DNA from: VAZQ01 sp963725185
GTDB lineage: Bacteria > Pseudomonadota > Alphaproteobacteria > Rhizobiales > Xanthobacteraceae
Direction: 5' to 3'
Assembly (NCBI GenBank): GCA_963725185.1
Contig: CAVRXO010000006.1
Location: forward strand, 620,001-684,000
DNA length: 64,000 nucleotides
The notes beneath the pieces were generated by a model. It was not told where the DNA came from. It saw nothing but the letters and a program-made list of their open reading frames with translations, and made no database searches. Each line of letters starts with the position of its first letter. Positions within the stretch are counted from its first letter, which is position 1. Made by a program: the position numbers and the translations under genes. Shown piece by piece: positions 1 through 8,136 of the stretch.

Positions 1-608
1 CGCTGGGCCGCCATCGTTTGCGGCGAGCTTGGAGGATCAACATCGGTCTTTCGCAGATGACGTCGCTCCCAAAAGGCCTTGCCAGCGGCTTGGCTCGTCT
101 GTGACGGACGGAAGAACAGATAGAGGAAGGCCTCAAGGCCCGACTCGCCGGTCGCCGGATCTGTCGAGGCGCCATATTCTCTGGTTTTCGGGTCCTGTGA
201 CGGTTCTCCGCCGCGGGGCCCTGTACCTACCAGCATGAGGCGTCTGACGATCGCGGGATGGCGTAAGGCCAGGGCTTGCGCAACATAACCACCGATCGAA
301 AATCCAAGAAAATCCACGAGTGAGAATCCGAGCGCACCGATGAAATCGGCCGCGTGATCCGCCATTGCCTCAATGGTGTCGGGCGTTTTGCCGCTCGAAC
401 CGGACACACCGGCGTTATCGAACAAAATAACCGGGCGGCTTGCCGCAAATCCATCTGTTACCGCAGGGTCCCAGTGGTCCATCCCGGCGCGAAAGTGCGG
501 CGCGAAGACTAATGGTACCCCTGCGTCCCGTCCGAATTGCCGATACGCAAAACGAATGCCGCCGGCCTGTAGGTATTGGGTCGGAGCCGTGATATGCGAG
601 TCCGTCAT
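1..608 (-). CDS. alpha/beta hydrolase (3' end outside window)
   Basis: The first 202 residues of an alpha/beta-hydrolase-fold protein are visible; the C-terminal part, which should hold the catalytic His, lies beyond base 1. The nucleophile elbow is Gly102-Phe-Ser104-Ile-Gly106, and an oxyanion-side DNAG stretch sits at residues 64-67, as in small-molecule esterases and C-C bond hydrolases of this fold. The start ATG at 606-608 is supported by the related remnants at 1489-1670 and 6238-6520, which share the opening residues and the ITAPTQ stretch. A TGTGAAATGTTGTAA element lies 89 bp upstream. Substrate unknown. Confidence 0.85.
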   Translation of the reverse strand, partial: MTDSHITAPTQYLQAGGIRFAYRQFGRDAGVPLVFAPHFRAGMDHWDPAVTDGFAASRPVILFDNAGVSGSSGKTPDTIEAMADHAADFIGALGFSLVDFLGFSIGGYVAQALALRHPAIVRRLMLVGTGPRGGEPSQDPKTREYGASTDPATGESGLEAFLYLFFRPSQTSQAAGKAFWERRHLRKTDVDPPSSPQTMAAQ

Positions 609-621
609 GGCGTGTCTCCGT
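440..621 (+). repeat. 182-bp direct repeat, copy 1
   Basis: This segment, the 5' end of the partial hydrolase gene plus 13 bp upstream of its start, is repeated at 1489-1670 with about five mismatches and no gaps. Copy 1 keeps the open frame. Confidence 0.9.
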
Positions 622-696
622 GAGGCGCAGGCGCGCCGCAGCATGCCCGTGCCGATCCATTAGGCGGGGCGGCTTGGGCCGGGCCAACAAAAAAGG

Positions 697-711
697 TGTG
701 AAATGTTGTAA
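697..711 (+). promoter_or_regulatory. island operator element, copy 1
   Basis: TGTGAAATGTTGTAA, 89 bp upstream of the minus-strand hydrolase start. With the preceding base it reads as two half-sites of the type (T)TGTGAA and TTGTAA, ten bases apart. Six related copies lie in 6.5-22.1 kb. Candidate binding site; the regulator is inferred, not shown. Confidence 0.6.
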
Positions 712-773
712 GGCGCGGCTTCTCAACCGGCGCCTTTGCAAGCGGCGGCGCCCCTGCTCCCGCTGAACGCGAA

Positions 774-1253
774 TTAGATTTCAGACGCTGACCGTCTCCA
801 ACCGTCGGCGCGCGTTGCTTCGAACAAGAACCAAATCCGGCGATCGGCCTCATCAATCCAATTCTCGAGCAAGCTCGCGCTCGCGACGTCGCCGTGTTCG
901 TCGCACACATCATGCTCACGCATCCAGACCACGAGCCGCCCGTTATCGCTGCCTAGACGAGCGATTCCATGAAACCGCTCAATTGGAATTCCAGCCTTCG
1001 GCCCGAGAAGATCGGCATTTTTCGAGTGCCAAATATGGTTCGAATTTCGGAAGCGCCAGACTAGCTCGGCGAGCATGTCGATAGTAGACACGTGCTCCGC
1101 ATGTCTATTTTGGATGCGTTGCAGGCGGCTGATATGGGCGATCGGACGTAAGGCCGTGCCGCCGATCTTGCGCACCCGCTCGGCAATCGCGTCGGTGGTG
1201 GCGAAAAGCTCGTCGCCTTGTTAGTCCAGCAACCGGTGATAATCGCGAAAATG
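774..1253 (-). pseudogene. dps: dps (DNA-starvation ferritin-like) remnant
   Basis: Reading leftward from 1253 gives HFRDYHRLLD, then a TAA stop (1221-1223), then in the same frame DELFATTDAIAERVRKIGG and a C-terminal part with CDEHGDVASASLLENW, close to the Dps ferritin-like family (ferroxidase centre built from His and Asp/Glu of the first helix). The N-terminal helix is missing, one stop interrupts the frame, and about 35 in-frame codons of unrelated sequence split the region between DMLAEL and the C-terminal helix. It cannot make a Dps dodecamer. It abuts two other gene scraps on its upstream side. Confidence 0.75.
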
Positions 1254-1254
1254 C

Positions 1255-1386
1255 GATGTCGTGCAGCACTGTCGACAAGAACATGAGCTCACTATCGACC
1301 TTGGCGCTCGCGTCATGTTTATTGAAAAGCGTATCGAACGCTTCCAGAATGAAGGCCTTCGTCTCTTCGTTTGATCGAGCAGTCAT
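1255..1386 (-). pseudogene. mosaic scrap: SnoaL N-terminus joined to HD-domain piece
   Basis: From the ATG at 1384-1386 the first 28 codons match the N-terminus of the SnoaL-like protein at 21589 (shared AFDTLFNK). The next 16 codons (SELMFLSTVLHD) match the metal-binding helix of the HD proteins at 7122 and 17729. One base further on, the dps remnant begins in another frame. Three unrelated gene pieces therefore meet within about 130 bp. The frame continues without recognisable homology, so no functional product is expected. Confidence 0.7.
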
Positions 1387-1488
1387 TGTGGCAAGCCCCT
1401 AGCTATGAAACGCTCATCCGTGGCCGAACCCGGCTAACGTGGCCCTGATCGGCCGGATGGGTATCGTCCATCCCCGCCATTCTTGACT

Positions 1489-1670
1489 TTGCCGCAAATC
1501 CATCTGTTACCGCAGGGTCCCAGTGGTCCATCCCGGCGCGAAAGTGCGGCGCGAAGACTAATGGTACCCCTGCGTCTCGTCCGAATTGGCGATACGCAAA
1601 ACGAATCCCGCCGGCCCGTAGGTATTAGGTCGGAGCCGTGATATGCGAGTCCGTCATGGCGTGTCTCCGT
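1489..1670 (+). pseudogene. 182-bp direct repeat, copy 2: truncated hydrolase 5' end (coding sense is minus)
   Basis: About 97% identical to 440-621. Read on the minus strand it gives the hydrolase start, but codon 11 (CAA in copy 1) is TAA here, so translation would stop after ITAPT. Homology ends abruptly at both edges. The left flank (1387-1488) shows nothing recognisable; the right flank (1671-1789) holds no gene I can identify. Confidence 0.85.
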
Positions 1671-1789
1671 ACCGTGCAGGGCGATGGCTCGTTGAGCGTT
1701 CATAGACAGTCTCCCGTGAGAAGGACCTCTTCGGCGTGATCCGTAAATGTGTCGCTCGGGATTTGTCAGGTTCGTCTCCAGTTTCGTCT

Positions 1790-2755
1790 TCAACGGGCGA
1801 GCCAGACCGTGGCGCCCGGCTCGAACCCGCCCGCATCGCTTTGCGGATCGAGACGCAACCGGAGCGTATTGCGATCGTGATCGCCGACGGCGCCCTCGGC
1901 TAGCCAGGTTGCAAAGGCGCCGAGCGGAAGCATCTCCGTTACGACGGCCGGTATCGTCTCGTTAGCGCCCGCGCGCGCGACATGGGTCGCCATGCCGACC
2001 CTCAGGCCGTGCAGCAGGTCCTCGCGTATGTTGAAGGACAGCCACTGTTTGCCCACCGCCGCGATCGTGAGTAGCGGCTGGCCTGCGCGGACGTTCTCGC
2101 CGATTTCGGCGACGACGACGCTGACGACGCCATCGACGGGGGAACGCAGGTTCGTCTTCTCGAGATGCCGTTCCAGGACGGCGAGCGCGGCGGCGGCGGC
2201 TTTCACCTCCGCGTCGGCAATCGCCCGTTCTTCCTTGGTCGGGCCCGCGGCCGCGGCGGCGTGGTTGGCCTCGGCTTCGGCTACGTCGGCTTGCGCCGCG
2301 ACCAAATCATTGGTGGCTTGATCGAGCGATTGCTGCGTGGCGGTGTCGGAGCGCGCCAAGGTGGCTGTGCGGGTGAACTGCGCCTGCACGTAGTCCAACT
2401 TGGATTTGGCCTTGGCGACCTCCGCCGCGAGCGCTGCGACCTGCTCCGCGCGCACACCGGCATAGACGTTGTTTCGGTTGGCCGTTGTCGCATCGAGCGC
2501 GGCGCGTGCCTGCGCCACCGCGGCGGTCAACTCGACCGCCGACAACTCGGCGATGACATCGCCGGCGTGGACGGTGTCGCCCTTGCGGACCTTGACCGCC
2601 GTAAGCTGGCCGCTGACTTCGGGCGCCACTCGAACCTCAGTGGCGCGGACCACACCGGCGATCGGCGCGGCCCGCTCGGGGGCCCACAGGAGATATCCAC
2701 TGGCGGATGCCGCAACCGACATGACTCCAAGCGCGAGGATTCGGCGCTTAGCCAT
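1790..2755 (-). CDS. HlyD-family periplasmic adaptor (second in operon)
   Basis: A 321-residue membrane-fusion protein. It has an N-terminal membrane anchor (about residues 5-24), a biotinyl-lipoyl-like half (about 45-75), a long alanine-rich coiled-coil hairpin (about 75-195), the second lipoyl half near residue 210, then a beta-barrel domain. Such adaptors couple an inner-membrane pump to the outer membrane. The gene overlaps the permease gene by 8 bp, so translation is probably coupled. It is shorter than the partner adaptor at 5063-6130 and ends soon after the barrel domain. Cargo unknown. Confidence 0.9.
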   Translation of the reverse strand: MAKRRILALGVMSVAASASGYLLWAPERAAPIAGVVRATEVRVAPEVSGQLTAVKVRKGDTVHAGDVIAELSAVELTAAVAQARAALDATTANRNNVYAGVRAEQVAALAAEVAKAKSKLDYVQAQFTRTATLARSDTATQQSLDQATNDLVAAQADVAEAEANHAAAAAGPTKEERAIADAEVKAAAAALAVLERHLEKTNLRSPVDGVVSVVVAEIGENVRAGQPLLTIAAVGKQWLSFNIREDLLHGLRVGMATHVARAGANETIPAVVTEMLPLGAFATWLAEGAVGDHDRNTLRLRLDPQSDAGGFEPGATVWLAR

Positions 2756-5066
2756 GGGCGAGCCTCCGCTTGACGAGAGTTGCGGACGTCACTGCCAGAG
2801 CGAAATAGACGAGCGCAAGGATCCAGAGCCCGCGCCAGTCGTGCGCCACTTCCCAGAGGCTGGCGCCGAGCTGGTCGATTCGCACGATACCGTCGATAGC
2901 GAAGTTCGAGGGGAACATGTGCCCGACCTCCTGCACCGGCGCGGGGATCGCCTCGCGTGGCCATGAGAGCCCAGTGAGAAACAATTGCGGCAGGCTTGTA
3001 CCAAGGAATATGAGCGTTGGCGTTTCCGGGCGCTTGAACCAGGCCCCGACAGCTTGGCCCATGAAGCTCGTTGCAAGGATGAAGACGGATGCGAGTGCGA
3101 AGGACTGAAGCGTATTGCCGAGTGTTGAAAACCCATAGAGACGTGGCAGCACGAAAAGATAGAGCGCGAGAGGCGACAGATAGATGGTCAAGTGGGCGAC
3201 GCCACGCCCCAGTACGTTCGCAACCGCGCTGCCCGTTGCTTGCGCCAGCGCGAGGCCGGTTAGCACCGCGGAACCGATCAAGAGGGTTTGCTGCAGGATC
3301 AGCACGAAAGCGGCCGGCACGAGATAGCTCGCATAACCGCCGGTCGGGTTGAAGATCGGCTGCAGCAACGTGTCAGCGGGGCTCGCAATGGCGAGGGTTG
3401 CCTTGACGGCGCTGCCATCAGTGCGCGCACCGCCCGCCGCGAGTTCTGAGGAGAGCGTGCTGATCGCGGTCGCGATGCCGCTTCCCGTCGTCCGGAAAAT
3501 GAACAGGTAGGTGGCGTCGGCGTAGATCGGAATGTGAGCTGCCGTGCCTTTGAGCACGTCCCGCTCGGTGCCGGGCGGGATGCCGACCACCGCAAAGGCC
3601 TCGCCTCGGTCCACCGCGGCGTGCGCCCGGGCGAGGGTATCGGCTCGCACCGCCACGTTGACCGCACCGCTGGCGTCCAGAAATTCCACGATGCTGCGGC
3701 TCAGATCGCTGAGGTCGTTGTCGACGACGGCAATTGGAATCTTGCGTAGGATCTGGCCGAGAAAGGGTTGCGGATAGAACACGCCGTAGATCAGCGGCGC
3801 CAAGATCATGATGATGAACGGACCGGGCATCCCGAGCACCCGTCCCCACTCGGCCGCAAAGGCTTGGCCGGCGCTCCGCGGCGCGGCGGCCGGCGGGGCC
3901 GGTGGCGGCGGCGGCTCTTTCAGGCCCGTGCCGGCCGCCAGCGCGCGCAGGCGCAGTAGCGCAAGAAGCGAGAAAAGCGTTGCCAGCCCGGCCAGTGCCG
4001 TAAACGGGCGCGCGGAGTCCTGAAGCGGCAGGCCCCGCGCCGCTTGCCCCAGCAGCACCGCCATGTACCAACGCAACGGCAGCATCGACCCCCAGGCGAC
4101 CGAAAACGCATTCATGCCGAGAACCGGAAATCCCACACCGGCAAAACCAAACGCTGGCGAGACGATGAGTCCGCTAAGGCCGAGCCCGGTGGGCAGGTCA
4201 CGCACCAGCAGCTGAAGCAAGGCGCCGAGCGCCAGATAGGCGATGATCACCAGCGACGCAGCGATCACGATCATCGGGGCGTTGCCGTTGAACCGGATGT
4301 TGAAGATGCCTTCGAGGATCAGAGGCACGGATAGCATGATGAAAAAGAAAATCGCGAACAGCGGGGCGAGTTTGCCGGCGAGCGCGGTGATCGGATTGCC
4401 GCCGGCGCTTTCGAGCCACTCGCGCATGCTGCGGTGGCGAAACTCGGAGCCGACCGAATAGCCGCCCGCGAGCGTGATTATAGCGTGGAGCACCACCGGC
4501 AACAGCGTGCGCAGCAGGAATTGGGCGTAGTTGCGCTCGGGGTTGACCAGGGCGATGGTTTCGGGGACCAGCGCGCCGATGCGGGCCGCCTTCGGCGCTG
4601 CGGGCCCCGCGGCGCTCGCCGTAGCGGCGGAGAGACTGTCGCTGAGGCCCGACGACGCAACGCCGGCTGCGGTCAGAAACTGCTGATTATAGAAAGCGAC
4701 GACTTGGGGCCGGCGTTCGGCTTTGAGGTCACGCTCGAAATCGGCCGGAATGTAAATAGCCGCGATCGCGTCCCCCGCCCGGATCGTTCGGGCCGCAGAG
4801 GCGAGATCGCCGGTACGCTCGACGATGCTGAGATTGGGTGAAGCCGCCACCTGCTCCACGATGGCGCGTGAGGACTCGGAGCGATCCTCGTCAACGACAA
4901 CTACGCCGAGGCCGCGGATCACCGGATGGCTGAAGGCGAGCGACAAAACCACGAAAGCAAAAAGCGGCACACCGAAGATCAGGCTCAGTGCCACTGGATC
5001 GTGCAGCAGCCATTGCCATTCGCGCCGGGCGACCCGGCAGAAACCGGGCTTCTGAGGCGGTTTCAT
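2748..5066 (-). CDS. tandem ABC-2-type permease
   Basis: A 772-residue protein made of two ABC-2 membrane modules in tandem. Each begins with one membrane helix followed by a large extracytoplasmic domain opening with a VVVVDED or VVDNDLSD stretch, then about five helices. A proline-rich linker (near residues 385-400) joins the halves. It resembles the YhhJ/YbhR type used for drug or lipid export, but as a single chain. No ATP-binding subunit is encoded next to it; both neighbours are HlyD adaptors, overlapping by 4 bp (ATGA) and 8 bp. The ATPase must be elsewhere, or export is driven differently. Confidence 0.88.
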   Translation of the reverse strand: MKPPQKPGFCRVARREWQWLLHDPVALSLIFGVPLFAFVVLSLAFSHPVIRGLGVVVVDEDRSESSRAIVEQVAASPNLSIVERTGDLASAARTIRAGDAIAAIYIPADFERDLKAERRPQVVAFYNQQFLTAAGVASSGLSDSLSAATASAAGPAAPKAARIGALVPETIALVNPERNYAQFLLRTLLPVVLHAIITLAGGYSVGSEFRHRSMREWLESAGGNPITALAGKLAPLFAIFFFIMLSVPLILEGIFNIRFNGNAPMIVIAASLVIIAYLALGALLQLLVRDLPTGLGLSGLIVSPAFGFAGVGFPVLGMNAFSVAWGSMLPLRWYMAVLLGQAARGLPLQDSARPFTALAGLATLFSLLALLRLRALAAGTGLKEPPPPPAPPAAAPRSAGQAFAAEWGRVLGMPGPFIIMILAPLIYGVFYPQPFLGQILRKIPIAVVDNDLSDLSRSIVEFLDASGAVNVAVRADTLARAHAAVDRGEAFAVVGIPPGTERDVLKGTAAHIPIYADATYLFIFRTTGSGIATAISTLSSELAAGGARTDGSAVKATLAIASPADTLLQPIFNPTGGYASYLVPAAFVLILQQTLLIGSAVLTGLALAQATGSAVANVLGRGVAHLTIYLSPLALYLFVLPRLYGFSTLGNTLQSFALASVFILATSFMGQAVGAWFKRPETPTLIFLGTSLPQLFLTGLSWPREAIPAPVQEVGHMFPSNFAIDGIVRIDQLGASLWEVAHDWRGLWILALVYFALAVTSATLVKRRLAHG

Positions 5067-6130
5067 CGGTCCCAGTCCAAGTATGCGCTCATGCCGGGCC
5101 GAAGCTCCGGCACCTTGTCGACCGGATAAGCGCGGATCGAAAAGGTACGAAGGTCGAAATCGCCGGTGGCGCGAGTGGCCCGCCAGCTCGCATATTCGCC
5201 CTTAGTGGCGATCAGCCTGACCTCAACCGCGATGCGGCGGTCGGCAAGTGCCGGGATGCGGACATCGAAGCGGTCGCCGACCTTTATGGTTTTGACTAGG
5301 TCCTCGCGCAAGTCGAAGTGGATCCACAGGTCATTGAGATCGATCAGCGTCACCAGCGGCAGACCGGGCGAGACGTATTCGCCGGGCTCGACGTTACGCT
5401 GGTAGACCTGCGAGGCCACCGGCGCGTAGATCACCATCTGATCGATGATCGACTGAACGGCCTTGATGTCTGCGAGCGCCTTGCCAACATTTGCCGCCGC
5501 GATCTCGCGCTCCTGTTTGGTATAACCGTTGACCGCCTGCTCGTAGGCTGATTTCGCTTGGTCCACGGCGCGTTCCGATTCACCAAGGCTGTCGGTCGCC
5601 TGATCGAGCCGGGCCTGTGGCGTGTTGCCGTGCTCGGCCAACTGGCGGATGCGTTCGTAGGTTTGCTGCGCCAGCACGAGAGCTGCTTGCGCCCGGTCGA
5701 GCGCGGCCTTGCGCGCTGCGACAACCTCTGGCCGCGTCCCGACATTGATATTGGCCATTTGCGCGTCAACGACGGCCTTAGCGGCAATCGCCTGCTCCCG
5801 CTTGGCAATCGTCTCGGGATTGTCGATTCGCACCAACACCGCGTTGGCGTTGACGTTCTGTCCTCGCATCACCGGGATCTCGGCAACACGCCCGTCGACC
5901 CGCGCCGCGATGTCGAAGCGCGTCGCGTCCGCCTCGCCCTGCACGAGCAGTGGCTGACCACGGACCAGATAGTAGATTGACAGCGTGGCGACCGCAGTGA
6001 TGATCCCGGCGACGATGATACCCGGAACGCAACTCGTCACCGGCCGTTTAGGCGCCGACGACGGCGGCTCGGGGGTGGGTGGCGCCACCGCCGTTCGTGC
6101 CGGCGCAGCTTCCGTTCGAGCCTCGCTCAT
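5063..6130 (-). CDS. HlyD-family adaptor (first in operon)
   Basis: A 355-residue EmrA/HlyD-like membrane-fusion protein. It has a proline-rich cytoplasmic lead (1-32), one transmembrane helix (about 35-57), a lipoyl half at about 70-105, a long coiled-coil hairpin (about 105-225), the second lipoyl half (about 230-255) and a barrel domain with the conserved LWIHFDLREDL stretch. It is the first gene of the 6130-to-1790 operon and overlaps the permease by ATGA. The operator copy at 6582-6596 is the nearest recognisable upstream site; the broken hydrolase lies between. Confidence 0.9.
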   Translation of the reverse strand: MSEARTEAAPARTAVAPPTPEPPSSAPKRPVTSCVPGIIVAGIITAVATLSIYYLVRGQPLLVQGEADATRFDIAARVDGRVAEIPVMRGQNVNANAVLVRIDNPETIAKREQAIAAKAVVDAQMANINVGTRPEVVAARKAALDRAQAALVLAQQTYERIRQLAEHGNTPQARLDQATDSLGESERAVDQAKSAYEQAVNGYTKQEREIAAANVGKALADIKAVQSIIDQMVIYAPVASQVYQRNVEPGEYVSPGLPLVTLIDLNDLWIHFDLREDLVKTIKVGDRFDVRIPALADRRIAVEVRLIATKGEYASWRATRATGDFDLRTFSIRAYPVDKVPELRPGMSAYLDWDR

Positions 6131-6237
6131 AGCATGCCATCGTCAGTGCTGGGTCGCTTCCGCCGAGATATGGGCCCGCTGGGCCTCGCCTTGGCCGAAC
6201 AAGATGTTTTCGCTCGGAACCTCGTAAAGTGTGATTA

Positions 6238-6520
6238 TCAGATCATTCTGGGATCGGTGACGGGCGGGATCCCAATTGTCGAGCGTTCCCGTGAAGTGCT
6301 GAAGGCACATAGGCGGAAGCCCCGAGCCACCGCCAAATCGCCGGTAGGCGTATCGCCCGTCTTTCGCGGCGATGAACTGCGTGGGGGCCGTGATGTTGCT
6401 CGCGCGCGCGGTCGCCAAATTCGTTTCTCCCTTGAGCAGCGAAACGTCGGTATTCGCACTCCACCTCCGCCGCCGCGTCTTTCCGGCGCAAAGAGCGAAA
6501 TGGTCGTCCGATCGCGACAT
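6238..6520 (-). pseudogene. alpha/beta hydrolase N-terminal remnant
   Basis: The opening (ITAPTQF, YAYRRFG, then NWDPA) parallels residues 6-49 of the hydrolase at 1-608. Just after the codons for NWDPA an extra C shifts the frame; the shifted frame continues VTDP, as in the paralogue, for only a few more codons before homology ends. The nucleophile elbow and all later motifs are missing. An operator copy (6582-6596) sits 62 bp upstream, so the promoter region seems preserved while the gene is truncated. Confidence 0.75.
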
Positions 6521-6581
6521 CAGGTGGCGACGCAGGTTTCGCGATTATCTAGGCCGGTCCATCCGATGCCAAAGCAAACAG

Positions 6582-6596
6582 TGTGAAATTCTGTAA
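6582..6596 (+). promoter_or_regulatory. island operator element, copy 2
   Basis: TGTGAAATTCTGTAA. The preceding sequence (CCGATGCCAAAGCAA) is shared with the copy at 11166, where it reads CCGATGCCAAATCAA, so more than the 15-bp core is conserved. It lies upstream of the minus-strand hydrolase remnant and efflux operon. Confidence 0.6.
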
Positions 6597-6694
6597 AGGG
6601 CGATCGTGGACCTGAAGGAGCGATTCCGGCTAATCGCCGCGAACCCAGCGCCCGATATTGCGCCGGGAGGAGCGACCTCCTTTAGCCGGGCACC

Positions 6695-7069
6695 TTAAGG
6701 GCGTGTGAACATGGGGTTGCCGCTCGCCGTCGTCGACGCGAGCACTTCTTCCTGTAGCACATCCCAATGCTCAGCCAACTTGCCGTTCGCCACGCGGAAA
6801 ATGTCGACCGCAATCATTGGCTTCGATCCGAAGCCGACGTAGCGACCGTGGACCATCACCAAATCGCCCTCCGCTACGACCATACCGGGCTGATAGGAAA
6901 AATGCTTGCTCAAACCAGCAATGAAGCCGGCAATGGCCTTCGGCCCGTTCGGAATCGCCGGATTATGCTGAATGTAATCATGGGCGAAATAGCGCTCTAC
7001 CACGCTCGGATCCCGGTCAATGAACGCGCCCGTCAGTGCACGAATGGCGAGCTGTTTGGGGTCTTCCAT
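6695..7069 (-). CDS. SnoaL-like / NTF2-fold protein
   Basis: A 124-residue single-domain protein of the SnoaL-like NTF2 fold, with FAHDYIQHNPAIPNG near residue 30 (the His-Asn pair typical of these predicted ester-cyclase or isomerase relatives), HGRYVGFG, and a C-terminal EHWDVLQ stretch. These proteins form a cone-shaped pocket for small hydrophobic substrates; activity cannot be assigned by sequence. It is intact and is followed on the same strand, in the upstream direction, by the HD protein gene. Closest relative in the window by motif is the gene at 21589. Confidence 0.88.
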   Translation of the reverse strand: MEDPKQLAIRALTGAFIDRDPSVVERYFAHDYIQHNPAIPNGPKAIAGFIAGLSKHFSYQPGMVVAEGDLVMVHGRYVGFGSKPMIAVDIFRVANGKLAEHWDVLQEEVLASTTASGNPMFTRP

Positions 7070-7121
7070 AAATCTCTCCTATCTATCTGCCGCAATCGCC
7101 ATGTAAGACCAAGAACTTGGA

Positions 7122-7781
7122 TCATTCGTCGAACGGGGCGCCAAACATGATTTGTGACGCGGTCGGGATTGGCTGGCCGTGCATTGTGCAACCGGCGGTG
7201 CGTGCCACGTCATCGGTCCAGGTTAAGATCTGGACGGCTGGATTATTCCGACAGTGCTCGACCAACAAATTGCGGAATTCGGCTTTGAAATTCATCCGCG
7301 GAAACTTTTCGAGCGTTTCCTCGATCAGTTGTGGCGACACTTGATCAAGACCCAGACCCAGGAAATCGAGCCCGGCGCCGAGATGGACCAGCGCTATTTC
7401 GTCCGCTAACCGAGTCGGGATCCCCGGGGAGGTATGTAACGCGACCGCCTTCCAAACTAGATCGGCGCGCTCCGGCGACACCTGATGTTCCGCACAGAAC
7501 GCGCGAGCGGCATCCGCACCATCCACCTCGAACCGATTGTCGCGGCGGTAGGGAGGAATCAGGCCGAGGTCGTGCAACACCGCGCCGCAGAACGCCGCCT
7601 CCTCATCGACCACCGAGCGGCCGAGGCTCCGGACGGCAAGGCTCCCGAAAATATATGTGCGGATGCAATGCGTGCAGAGAAAGTCGGGCGAACTGAACTC
7701 CAACAGGTCTAGCGCGGCGTTGCACAGCGCCGTATCAGGAACTGCAACGCCGGCTACCGACTTCAAGCGCGCCAAGGCCAT
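7122..7781 (-). CDS. HD-domain hydrolase, cyanamide-hydratase-like
   Basis: A 219-residue HD-domain protein. The metal-binding His-Asp pair is in AVLHDLGL (about residues 67-74), preceded by the conserved THCIRTYIFG helix that supplies a further His, and followed by ALHTSPG. This layout matches the small HD family that includes fungal cyanamide hydratases. The frame stays open upstream to 8039, but I chose the ATG at 7779-7781 because GGAGAGAG lies just upstream and the added upstream codons come from an lpd remnant. Paralogue of the gene at 17729. Substrate unknown. Confidence 0.85.
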   Translation of the reverse strand: MALARLKSVAGVAVPDTALCNAALDLLEFSSPDFLCTHCIRTYIFGSLAVRSLGRSVVDEEAAFCGAVLHDLGLIPPYRRDNRFEVDGADAARAFCAEHQVSPERADLVWKAVALHTSPGIPTRLADEIALVHLGAGLDFLGLGLDQVSPQLIEETLEKFPRMNFKAEFRNLLVEHCRNNPAVQILTWTDDVARTAGCTMHGQPIPTASQIMFGAPFDE

Positions 7782-7875
7782 GTCTCTCTCCGTTCCGCAG
7801 TCTGGCTTCTCGTTTCCGTTCCCCGCGAGCACCTCCTCCGAACGCAGCAGCCATTTCCGCCGACTTCCCGGGCGG

Positions 7876-8136
7876 TTAGGCCTGCATTGTCCAACCATCG
7901 ACGCCCATCGCGGCCTGCCGCAGCGCCTCCGACCGTGTGGGGGCGGGTGGAAGGTTCGGGCGACATCCTCGCTGTCGGCGCGAAACTCCATGGCCAGGCA
8001 GACCTCACTGACGAATTCGCTGACCGCGGGGCCTACCATGTAGACACCGAGGATGTGGTCGAGGAATTCGACGACCTCGACCTCAGCGCCCAGGCGGCGC
8101 CAGACGGACCCGAGCTCAAGGCCAATGCTGGACGCC
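7876..8136 (-). pseudogene. lpd: lpd (dihydrolipoamide dehydrogenase) remnant with internal deletion
   Basis: The conceptual translation begins with GLELGSVWRRLGAEVEVVEF, the NAD-binding segment of the E3 component, and jumps directly to the dimerisation-domain end (VGPAVSEFVSEVCLAMEF). A frameshift after TFHP follows; the shifted frame reads TRSEALRQAAMGVDGW and stops at 7876-7878. About two thirds of the gene is missing: FAD-binding part, redox cysteines and active-site His. It lies between the HD gene and the aldehyde dehydrogenase gene. Confidence 0.75.
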
